Assembly: GCA_019614645.1 (NCBI GenBank)
Contig: JABWDB010000004.1
Span: 13,330,001-13,394,000 of the forward strand
Source of the DNA: Stratiolaelaps scimitus
Taxonomy: Eukaryota; Arthropoda; Arachnida; Mesostigmata; Laelapidae
DNA length: 64,000 nucleotides
Direction: 5' to 3'
Below, in pieces: positions 56,031 to 64,000 of the stretch (the first letter of the stretch is position 1; every line of letters starts with the position of its first letter). Both the position numbers and the translations under genes were made by a program. The notes beneath the pieces are model-generated. The model was not told the DNA's origin and ran no database searches. It was given only the letters and a program-made list of their open reading frames with translations.

Positions 56031-56040
56031 GTAGTCCAAT

Positions 56041-56064
56041 ATATATATATATATATATATATAT
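56041..56064. repeat. (TA)n microsatellite
   Basis: A run of about 12 TA units. Confidence 0.95.
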
Positions 56065-56348
56065 TATGGGCCCCAGAAAATTCTGCACAACGTATTTACT
56101 CGAGTCTTCAAACTTCAATTCGTACCTTGTGCAACCTGTACACTGAACGATTGTGATAACCATAATCATAATTGAATAAACCATAACCAAAACAACATCG
56201 GGTCCTTTAACACTTGCAAATGACCACGATAGGTTTGCCAGGAGTGACCCATTATCATATTAGGAAAATATTCTTTCGTTTATGCATTCACTAGCACTCA
56301 AGCCGTTTTCTTATCAAGTAAACATATGTTTGATCAGACAAAATTGTC

Positions 56349-56430
56349 AAAGGTTTTCAGGCTGACTCTCAGCCAAGATTTAACGTCCACGGTATTGCTT
56401 TTAGCATTGCTTCATAAGACGGACCCCCAA
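56349..56430 (+). repeat. dispersed repeat, copy 2
   Basis: Ungapped counterpart of 12369-12450 in the same orientation. It shares AAGGTTTTC, CTGACT, ATTTAACGT, AGCATTGCTTC and TAAGACGGA. Confidence 0.65.
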
Positions 56431-56439
56431 CGACAAAAG

Positions 56440-57480
56440 AGTCTATCCAATCGTTGCAAGCCACGTGACTATCGACCATACCTATTGAACTACCGCTTCG
56501 TTGTAACAACATCAACAAACAGAAACTTTCGCTGATCGCTTCAGTGTACTATTATTGGCCGTGTATCATCATAACAATAACATTCATTTATGGTACAATC
56601 TATCGTTACGTATGAGCAGGTCTGATTAATCGACATAGCAGGCCTGCTCAGCCGTACGACGATGATTCAGTGTCGAACTTTGCGTTTGAATTACCTCCAC
56701 CTCTCAATCTGTTTGTAACGCTCAACTTGAACTGGAGCATTCAAGAGAATATTTGCTCCAGTCGTTAAATACACTGCGTCGTACTGTCAACGTCGCATCA
56801 ACGCCCGGCGAATTACATCACACCGCTGTTCCACAGAGATATTCATTTTCGAGTCGAAGTTCACGAACGACTGCGTCATACAATACAATAGCGCACGTAG
56901 CTAGGTAACAGCAGCTGCACGCTGGCGAACAGCCAGCTAAACAGGGACATGGCAAGCGGGACCTTTCGACACAGTGAGTCCATGGATTTGCCTTGGCGGG
57001 AATTCGTATTTCGTTAGGCCGTCTGTGAGCCTAGGCTGCCCGACCACGGCACACTGAGCCGCATTCGTTCAGTCGCTTTCCGCCGTCGGGAATACAGAAA
57101 TCTTTAATCAGCAACGTGGAATGGGTCGTGTTGTACCTGAGCTGTATATATATATATATATATATATAATAGTGCGCCTTTCGCAAGTGTTGACAAGCAG
57201 TTGGATTGCACAAGTACCGTGGCTTTTGCAATACGGGGCCGGTAATCACCGCAAATCAATACCATCGCCGTCACTGAGAGTGGGGTTGCATTTCGGGAAC
57301 TCGGAAGCAGTCGACCGAATGAGCATTGATCGCTACTAGAATGTATGTGCATTGAAACTGCAGGTGGTTATGGCCATTTTGTAATATTGCATGCGACGCT
57401 ACGCAGAACCGAGTTTACGGCGTAGATAGGTGATACGACTGCAGTGAATTGACTTCGATTGACTTGACTATTAAGTATCA
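56440..57480. other. no gene supported
   Basis: Mixed sequence with a (TA)n tract at 57145-57170. Minus-strand ORFs at 57031-57352 run through that tract and are discounted. Confidence 0.45.
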
Positions 57481-57488
57481 TAGTATAG

Positions 57489-57731
57489 ATGCAAACTTTC
57501 ATCGGAACTCTAGTTAGGAGTTGTTCGTTGGCAATCATAATCAATTACGTCGACGTCTCAGATAAAGGTTGTATACGTACAACGAATTTCAGTAGAACGA
57601 ATCTAACACAGTTTCTTTGGCTGTTGGTTCTCACTGCATGTGTGCGTCCTAATGAATACGCACAATATATTCAGAGAGCATTTGCGGGAGTGATCAGTCC
57701 CTTATCGCCTGTTTGCATAGAGATGCGCTGA
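57489..57731 (+). CDS. hypothetical 80-codon ORF
   Basis: The ATG at 57489 opens MQTFIGTLVRSCSLAIIINY. A hydrophobic segment follows (TQFLWLLVLTACV), and the ORF ends VCIEMR with TGA. It has four Cys and a plausible membrane segment near residues 44-54. No family is recognised and no exon partners were found. It could be a decayed receptor exon or chance. Confidence 0.25.
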   Translation: MQTFIGTLVRSCSLAIIINYVDVSDKGCIRTTNFSRTNLTQFLWLLVLTACVRPNEYAQYIQRAFAGVISPLSPVCIEMR

Positions 57732-57749
57732 TCCCCATTATAACTTAAT

Positions 57750-58900
57750 ATTATATCGGTTCTGCCCGATCGTCATCATCCACATATGCAGACATTAAAA
57801 GCAGGTGAGAGCTAGAGAGTTAGTTTCCCTCTCATTCCGGCGTTGTTGCAGTTCAACTGTTGACAAGCAAGAACGAAACATCATTGAAATCGTTTGCGTA
57901 ACCAGCGATTACCGTCAAAGCGCGGCTACTTGCACGCCTCGAGACAGCGACTCAGGCTGCGTCGACAGATGAGTTGAGTTGGGCGGAGCTCGAAAGCGAA
58001 CGGCAGAGCGACGTGAAGGTAATTCATATTCACATCGCTGCCTCTGGCCCAGTTTCCCGATACACCATCGATGAACTATACAAATAAGTCCGCACCCACG
58101 TGTACGTATTGAGGCGAACCTGCACACAAAGCATACACTAGCGCCGGTGTCCCCGCGGTTCGATACAGCGCACACGTTAATGAAAGATAAAATAGCTCAG
58201 AGTGGATGAAGCGAAACCTGATATTTCTTTTGTTTTGCCCTCGGCTTGTTCGAGCAAAGGCTACCATATATATATATATATATATATACATACAGTGGTG
58301 TGCATATACTTAACGCACCCCTATATTTCAACAAATCGTTACAAAGAATACACATTTGAGGCATTCATTCTGTATCAGATTAACGTACGTGTTAAATAAC
58401 GTACACACCACAAAGGACAGCGCATATGACGTACCATGAAGCCTGCTACAATAAAATGGGTCATCTTTTGGTTGTTCAAAATGATAACAGACCCTCAGTT
58501 ATCGAGTGTTCCCCCTGAATTAACTCTTGTTTTCTTGTGCTAATCAGTACTGTGCGAGCCCGCCCTTGCTAATTATAAAGCAATTATAAATGAGCATTTA
58601 AATTCAGTATATAATTCGCTCATTTGAAATACTCCTCGAATTTCCCAATCTCAGTAGAGGCTAAACCAACACGAGAGATTAAAGAAAGCCAGCAGCTTAT
58701 CTGATAGCTTGCTTAGACACGACCTATCAAAATAACAAGTTTACTATCTGGTGACATTGTCATACATCGGTTTTACACTGATGCAAGCTCAGCAGGCTTG
58801 ACGACAATGATCGACTTGGCAGACCCACATATCGACAGTTCACCCTTCATCTTACTTTCACTTAACGTCGTGAGACGTCGCCCGCATTAAACTCGTCAGC
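57750..58900. other. no gene supported
   Basis: Contains a (TA)n tract at 58266-58289. ORFs on both strands at 57915-58400 lack motifs. Confidence 0.45.
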
Positions 58901-58929
58901 GCGTGTTCACTGTATGAGTGGGGGCGGAA

Positions 58930-59720
58930 GTTAACATGCGCCAAGGAAGCTAAGTGGATAAGAAACCATCGAAAAGAAGGAAACGGTTGGGTGGACCCGG
59001 CAGACACGAGTACACCTTAAGCACTACATTGCCTTCGACGGCTGGATGGAACAAAAAAGGAACTAACACAACAAGGCGTAGATTCGGGGGGAGAAAACAC
59101 TTGAGAGGAGTCTGCTGATGGCAGTCTCCTGTTCGCGGGCCGGGTCCGGTCCCAACGCCGGCCGCCATCCCTGTCGCTTGTAGCGTGTGTTGTTCGCACG
59201 TCGCTCCCTGGAACTGCCAGCGGTGGCTGGGCTGCTTGGTGGGAGAGGCCAGTTGCCGTCGTGGAAAACAGGACACAAAGAGATCGAGAGCTTGAGCACA
59301 TCTCCCATTGCGTACGCCTCTCTGCGCAACTCGTTCGCGACGAGCGAACTAAGACGAGAATTTGCACCGCTCTGGCCACCACGATCGTGACGCCTGCCGC
59401 AGCCAGCCAGATCACGGCGATTGTCGTCGTCGCCGTCACAGACGGACTTGCCGCGCGCGGTATGAAGCATCGTTTGCCTCGTATGTGCTGTAAAAGGGTA
59501 CTAGGCTATGGAGACAGGAGGAGAATGCGAAGCGAGGACAGCGCCCCGGGGCCGATGCGAAACTTTTGTCTCGATGAACATACGGGGAAACGACTCCGTA
59601 ACTCGTCACATCCGAGGCGGACGTACCTACTAGTTCAGGAAGAACTGCCTGCAGCAGTAGCAGCAGGGACAGCGGCGGCACACGCAGTCATAGCAACTTC
59701 CTCTCACATCTGAGCTCTGG
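58930..59720. other. GC-rich island with overlapping ORFs
   Basis: Frames of 67-150 codons are open on both strands. One minus-strand frame contains a convincing membrane-like stretch (IAVIWLAAAGVTIVVARAVQ), but adjacent frames are equally open. CpG content is high. It may be a promoter or first-exon island. Confidence 0.35.
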
Positions 59721-59914
59721 AAGATCTTTCGATGTCTGTGACTAAATGTCAGGTGTTTTCTTGAATGTTTGTACTAGATACGTTATTATGCTAGTATGTC
59801 ATTTTACGAGCATATTATGATTCGTGCCGCGGGGCAGGTCTTCACTGCTGGAGTGCCGACTCACTTTCATTCGAGCTTCGTTGATCGTACAACGTGTTTT
59901 GTTGGTCAATAGAA

Positions 59915-60130
59915 ATATATGAATCTCTAACAAAATTAATAAATAATCCCCTGGTTTTAAATGTGATGATTACAAATGCGAAACATGCATTTTATTTATC
60001 CTCAATTACATTATTCTCAATTATCCACGTGCACTTTGAGTTGAAGCAAGCTGATGCTAGAATCGTAATAGAAGCCTTCCTAAGGAGGGTTATTATTGTA
60101 GTAAATCTGTCTACATATAATATTTTATAG
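59915..60130 (+). CDS. hypothetical AT-rich ORF
   Basis: The frame encodes EIYESLTKLINNPLVLNVMI, then AFYLSSITLFSIIHVHFELK and ADARIVIEAFLRRVIIV, ending TAG. It is hydrophobic and helix-prone, but AT-rich DNA easily yields Ile/Leu/Asn-rich frames. The minus strand is also open. Very uncertain. Confidence 0.18.
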   Translation: MYESLTKLINNPLVLNVMITNAKHAFYLSSITLFSIIHVHFELKQADARIVIEAFLRRVIIVVNLSTYNIL

Positions 60131-60239
60131 TTTGAATCTTTCAAACCAGACCACAATTTACCGCCCGTCCGAAGTTTGTTTCCTATATCAAGTTTATGAT
60201 GGCTCTGTGCCGGAGCATAATGACGAAGCACTCATCTTA

Positions 60240-61250
60240 AACGGCCACCAGCAGCCTGACATTACTCTCTAGTTCAAAACGTATTTTTATAATATCTACA
60301 CAGGCATTCTCTTGGTGTCCTCTACGTCACAATGCGCTATAGGACTAGATCTATATATTCAAATTCGCCAGCATTAAATTGGAACAGCAAAGTTCTCTCG
60401 GCAAGGCTCAGCGTTTTTTGATCTCACTGCGACAGTGTTCGAGTTTGTCTGCTAGTCGGTGCTTTCATAGAGATTGCCTGTATCGATTATATTGATGCGG
60501 TTTATACACTAGAATGCTGCTTGACGGGACGGCTTCTGCAGCTCCTGCGCTGCGCCTGCCAGGCCTCAGCGCCTGAATCTATCTCACAAACAAGACACGA
60601 TTCGTTGGTTCCACACAGCGCACAAGGACGAGCCGAGACCCGAGGCCAGTTATAGAGGACAGAAGGTTTCGGGGGGGGAAAGTCGAGCTAGACGCGGCCA
60701 TTGCAGTAGCACTGGTCGGGTCAGCGCTAGCAGCGAGTGCTTTTAACTGCTGCGGGATCTGCCCCAATCAGCTAGCCATGAACGATGTACAGTAGGAACA
60801 CCGTGTCTACAGGTTAGCCAGTAATGGCCATCCACATTTGGCTGGTCAGGGTTGACGGGTGCAGTAGTCTAAAGACCACGAGCCAACGATCTGGTAGCTG
60901 ACCTGGCGGCCACGAAGCACAGGATGAAAGCGCAACGTTGGCTCCCTTCGAAACGGCGGTTAATACGTTGGTCATGCTACATCGTTTGTGATTTATTCGC
61001 GATGTACATGCTGCACGGTCAGCGCAAAATTGTTTTGCCAGCTAACCTTGAGGTTTGATTTTGCCAATGATAGCCTAGCTTAAAGGGGGGGGGGGCGTCT
61101 CCCCTGGCAGCCAGGTGGGCATGCAGGCTGATCATAAATAAAACACGTTCCAGTGTTTGTTATACAAACACGACACGCGCTAGGGTCCATAACACATTGC
61201 ATGCTGCAGTTCGTGTGATTGAGACGGCACTGATTATAGAGTAGATGATA
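60240..61250. other. no gene supported
   Basis: A minus-strand 61-codon frame at 60582-60767 (PQQLKALAASADPTSATAMA) follows a GGGGCAG acceptor-like site and could be an exon, but nothing joins it. A run of nine to ten G lies near 61086. Confidence 0.35.
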
Positions 61251-61256
61251 CACACC

Positions 61257-61276
61257 GCGTCAAAATGATAGCCCAC
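61257..61276. repeat. outer direct repeat of a Tc1-type element end
   Basis: A 20-bp unit (GCGTCAAAATGATAGCCCAC) is repeated exactly at 61425-61444, 168 bases away in the same orientation. Seen from the transposase it is the outer copy of an IR/DR-type terminus. Confidence 0.7.
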
Positions 61277-61424
61277 CCCCATGTTTCCGATTTTTTTTTC
61301 TCAACCGTAAGTAATACTGCAGTTTCGCTTTCGGTCATTCAATTATATCACATTTCAAGAACATTCCACGACTATTCGGCTATCTAGCTCGCATGTAGAC
61401 ATTTGATGTTGTCGTTTTAAGTGT

Positions 61425-61444
61425 GCGTCAAAATGATAGCCCAC
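61425..61444. repeat. inner direct repeat of a Tc1-type element end
   Basis: This is an exact second copy of the 20-bp unit at 61257. It lies 60 bases beyond the transposase stop codon, as expected for the inner transposase-binding site of Tc1-like elements with doubled terminal repeats. Confidence 0.7.
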
Positions 61445-61504
61445 TTCGTGTTTGTCGAACACAACTGAGTTCAAACATAGTTCTCTTACAATTTTTTTAC
61501 ATGT

Positions 61505-61624
61505 TTAGTATTTTGTCGGGCTGCCGCCGTTCTCCAGAACAGAAATTAATCGACTGGGCATAGAGTCATAACATTTACGTGTAAGGTTTTGATCAATAAC
61601 ATGCCATTCGGCTACCAAAGCTTT
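61505..61624 (-). pseudogene. Tc1-type transposase C-terminal fragment
   Basis: The minus strand encodes KALVAEWHVIDQN, then YDSMPSRLISVLENGG and SPTKY with TAA at 61507-61505. This matches the invariant C-terminus of Tc1-like transposases (LVxSMPRRLxAVIxAxGGxTKY). The frame is closed by a stop just upstream (61627-61625), and the catalytic DDE region is missing or scrambled, so the copy is dead. Together with the doubled 20-bp repeats it is one terminus of a 5'-truncated element. The opposite terminus was not found in this window. Confidence 0.85.
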
Positions 61625-62008
61625 TTAGCCCATGTGGCGTTTGATACTACTGCTTGCCACTTTTAAAAAACAGCTCTAGATAAGAGCTCAGTAACTATAT
61701 GTCTTGAGTTTCGAAGAATGCAATGCAGTGCTGTCGTTCCATTTGCTAGAGAACATCTATTATTATATAATATATAAACCTGTAGCTGATTCTATTCTAC
61801 CTCCGTGTTTAATAGACGAGTGAGTTGTTCATCTCAATTGCACTGCACCAATGTTATTATTCTTTGTCATAAATTTTATGTAACGGTGCTGTCTAGTTCA
61901 ATTGTCATGAAGTTGTACAACATGAAAATCTGCGTTGTGTTCACACTGGGTTGTGTGTTTGACCTCTTTCAACGTATATTGGACGCAAACCTGGGACGAA
62001 CAATTTTC

Positions 62009-62061
62009 AACACCACAATCTCAAAGTGGCCGTGCCGTGGCCACTTTGAGATTGTGGTGTT
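62009..62061. repeat. perfect 23-bp inverted repeat, 7-base loop
   Basis: Arms 62009-62031 and 62039-62061 are exact inverted copies with a 7-base loop. The arms start AACACCACAATC and end GATTGTGGTGTT. The hairpin ends five bases before a poly-C run. It could be a short foldback element, a cruciform-forming site or a hairpin RNA. Confidence 0.95.
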
Positions 62062-62066
62062 CAACT

Positions 62067-62082
62067 CCCCCCCCCCCCCCCC
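62067..62082. repeat. poly-C run
   Basis: Sixteen uninterrupted C follow the hairpin at once. Its length may be unreliable in any assembly. Confidence 0.9.
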
Positions 62083-62109
62083 TTCCCCGGTCACTCTAGA
62101 AAACTCGAG

Positions 62110-62700
62110 AAAGCTGCGCAAAGATAATGAGATTACTTTAATATGATATTCCATGTTGAGAACTGGATTCGCGCGGCAGGTTTGCAACGGCAGACTATAA
62201 CAGGATACGAGTAGCTAAGCGGCAGCAGCTCCACTTCTGAATTATAGCTTAAGTTTAAGTTCGGCTCAGTGTACCCTAACAGCAATCCGGGTCAATCGTA
62301 CCAACAGACGTAGAAGCCAGGAGCGACGCGACTGCTCGATATTTGCAGTATTTGACTTGGAGTAATTATTTTCTTGTATAAGCACCTTTAGTTTTCAACG
62401 CCGTGCTAAATACGCCGCAGTTTTCGAGTGGATTCTCAAAGTTATTTATCGTTGCGAATTAAAAAAATACTACCAATATTTTGTTTTTTTTTGCCAGTAC
62501 AGTACTGTATGTAAGTTGCAAAACCGGATCAAATGACTTATACTTAGTATTCTCTTAATCCTCGACATGAAATCTGTCCGTAGAGATTATGTGTCACCAG
62601 CTAATTTGACCATTCACGACGTGTCACGGCCCGTTAGTAGACTCGTCTTTAGTCGGTCCGCTAGAAGACATACCCCGTTTTTTTTCGGATGCTACCGAGA
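62110..62700. other. AT-rich non-coding stretch
   Basis: No ORF, splice pair or repeat was recognised. Confidence 0.5.
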
Positions 62701-62740
62701 GATTATTGTTGTACAGTTACCGTATAAATAAATATTCCGA

Positions 62741-63295
62741 CTAGTAGATCATGATGTGATGAGCCCATGGTACATCTACCCCATCTACATCTTGAGATGC
62801 TCTGCAGCACACGGGGGCCCAGTCGGGTGAGGTCGACTTGTCTAGCCTCGTTTCGCGTATGCGCTCTGAATGGAAAAAGGTGCGAACTGTTTTTTTTCCC
62901 GGCGGCACAGTGGCCGTCGTGCCGGCCACGGGGTTCCTCATGTGGGAGAGGGTCGAGCGCTCGCCTCGATGAGAAGTCGGCGGGGGAGAGTCGTAGGTAA
63001 TTTCCCTCTTTATGGCTCTGCTTGTTTGGTTCGCCTTGTGCCAGTTTACCATCCTGTTGTCGTCTCTCCTCGCCATGAAAGGGGCCCGAACGTGGGGAAG
63101 GGACGTAGTGCAATGACACGAGGAGTGGAACTCGCTCAGTTGACGTCGGATGCTCATAGGGAAAAGGCCACCGACGGCAGAGCGAGGACTTTGTTGGCTT
63201 TGTTTTGTCTGAAGGAGATCCCTCACCTGGTCGAGGTGATCGATACGACTCAAGTGAACAACGAGTGTTTGTGTTTCGAACAGGGAAATCACCAT
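62741..63295 (-). CDS. hypothetical 184-codon ORF in a GC-rich island
   Basis: This minus-strand frame has an ATG at 63295-63293. It begins MVISLFETQTLVVHL and continues as a Ser/Arg/His-rich chain. A strong donor (GACCAG followed by GTGAGG) lies after only 23 codons, so it might be a short first exon (MVISL...HLDQ) instead of one long ORF. Another minus frame (206 codons, no ATG) and a plus frame (168 codons) overlap it, which is a mark of GC-driven openness. No family is recognised. Confidence 0.22.
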   Translation of the reverse strand: MVISLFETQTLVVHLSRIDHLDQVRDLLQTKQSQQSPRSAVGGLFPMSIRRQLSEFHSSCHCTTSLPHVRAPFMARRDDNRMVNWHKANQTSRAIKREITYDSPPPTSHRGERSTLSHMRNPVAGTTATVPPGKKTVRTFFHSERIRETRLDKSTSPDWAPVCCRASQDVDGVDVPWAHHIMIY

Positions 63296-63891
63296 CGCCG
63301 GAAGTCACGAGGCCAGTCCGCAACCAAATGTAGTGTGACGAAACAAAAGAGACAACAAATTCACCTAACAGCCTAGAAATCGGCTAGAAAGTTTCATGCA
63401 GTGAATTGGCGATGACCTAATCTTCACTCGTGTGGGTGCGCGTTATTATGTTTGTGACATAGCGCAACAGCACGAGCAGTGCAGCAGAGTGTTCTTGCGA
63501 TCGGTCGTTGCAAGCGCAATTAGTGTGGTAGTAGATGAAGGAGACAAAAATAATAACAGGAAAAATCGAACCGAGGAAAAAGAACAACAGGAACGATCGA
63601 TATGTTTACATGACAACCTACCATTCGTGGATTCATGAAAACGTCCGCCGCGCCTCGATCATCGCGGTTCTTGCTTTTATCGTACTCGCGTGCGCAGTTT
63701 CCGCAAGGAAAGCACAAGTGCTCCAGCTGAGCTGGGTCACCCATTCACCGATTCACTGATGCAGAAGCATCAGTCAAAAGAGGACGTTCAGTTCCACTAG
63801 TTTTTCTAGTCTCCTTGTGAACGCGTGCACGCGGCCGGCTGTTTGTATCGCGCGGGCAGCGCCACCACGTGCTTGCTAACATCGCGCCGCC

Positions 63892-63999
63892 ATGGATCTT
63901 CTGCTCCTCTGGCTGGACTTATGGCGAGCACACTGCGATCAATTAGAGTGCCCCTCAGAGGATAATCGCGCATCAATCGCCCACGCCGAAGCGCTGTGA
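63892..63999 (+). CDS. start of a possible gene at the right edge
   Basis: GCCGCCATGG at 63886-63895 is a perfect strong-initiation context. It opens MDLLLLWLDLWRAHCDQLEC and runs to a TGA at 63997-63999 (35 codons). The hydrophobic first ten residues could be a short signal anchor. It may be a complete small ORF, or a first exon whose donor lies before or beyond the window end. The surrounding sequence (63780-63900) is CpG-rich, fitting a promoter. Confidence 0.3.
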   Translation: MDLLLLWLDLWRAHCDQLECPSEDNRASIAHAEAL

Positions 64000-64000
64000 A

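Noticed and set aside
1..64000. CRISPR arrays, bacterial operons, prophage or rRNA genes
   Set aside because: No regularly spaced direct repeats, Shine-Dalgarno-linked gene strings, phage genes or conserved rRNA segments were seen; the window is eukaryotic nuclear DNA.

Overview
This window looks like nuclear DNA of an arthropod, most likely a chelicerate such as a mite or tick. The arthropod call rests on a cuticle-type secreted protein, spliced genes with short GT-AG introns, many (TA)n, (GA)n and trinucleotide microsatellites, decayed Tc1/mariner elements, LINE fragments and tRNA-derived SINEs. The chelicerate placement is inference only. There are no bacterial operons, ribosome binding sites, CRISPR arrays or rRNA genes. 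Most of the 64 kb is non-coding, and most six-frame ORFs are chance products of repeats or GC-rich islands.

Three genes are well supported. (1) 5018-5626, minus: a 202-residue alanine/tyrosine/proline-rich structural protein, probably cuticular, with a signal peptide, a purine-rich leader and a TATA box at 5840-5845. (2) 9173-11888, plus: a six-exon gene that I assembled by hand. Every splice phase agrees and the coding length is 801 nt. It encodes a 266-residue secreted, cysteine-rich protein of no family I recognise, and it has a second in-phase terminal exon at 10400. (3) 48237-49286, plus: an uninterrupted 349-residue erlin (ER lipid-raft SPFH protein). A 12-codon upstream ORF ends on the erlin start codon.

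Layout: 1-5000 is mostly microsatellite and non-coding, with isolated exon candidates. 5018-5850 holds the cuticle gene. 6200-9170 contains a decayed retroelement fragment (about 7539-7880). 9173-11888 holds the cysteine-rich gene. 12000-19300 carries a dispersed repeat, a broken terminal exon with a poly(A) signal (14578-14880), a mariner remnant (15469-15960), a 155-bp tandem duplication (18441-18745) and a broken coding stretch. 20000-33000 has GC-rich islands, LINE endonuclease pieces (23090-24600), two SINE copies and receptor-like exon candidates (29660-30112). 33400-47000 has a strong 83-bp hairpin, more GC-rich islands and a third SINE. 47870-51400 is the erlin gene bracketed by inverted copies of one repeat. 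52000-64000 is sparse, with short ORFs, a Tc1-type element end (61257-61624), a perfect hairpin beside a poly-C run (62009-62082) and a well-placed start codon at the right edge.

The three genes are unrelated in function (cuticle structure, secreted product, ER quality control) and show no sign of shared regulation. Entries below about 0.4 confidence are candidates from splice-site logic or amino-acid composition, not established genes.
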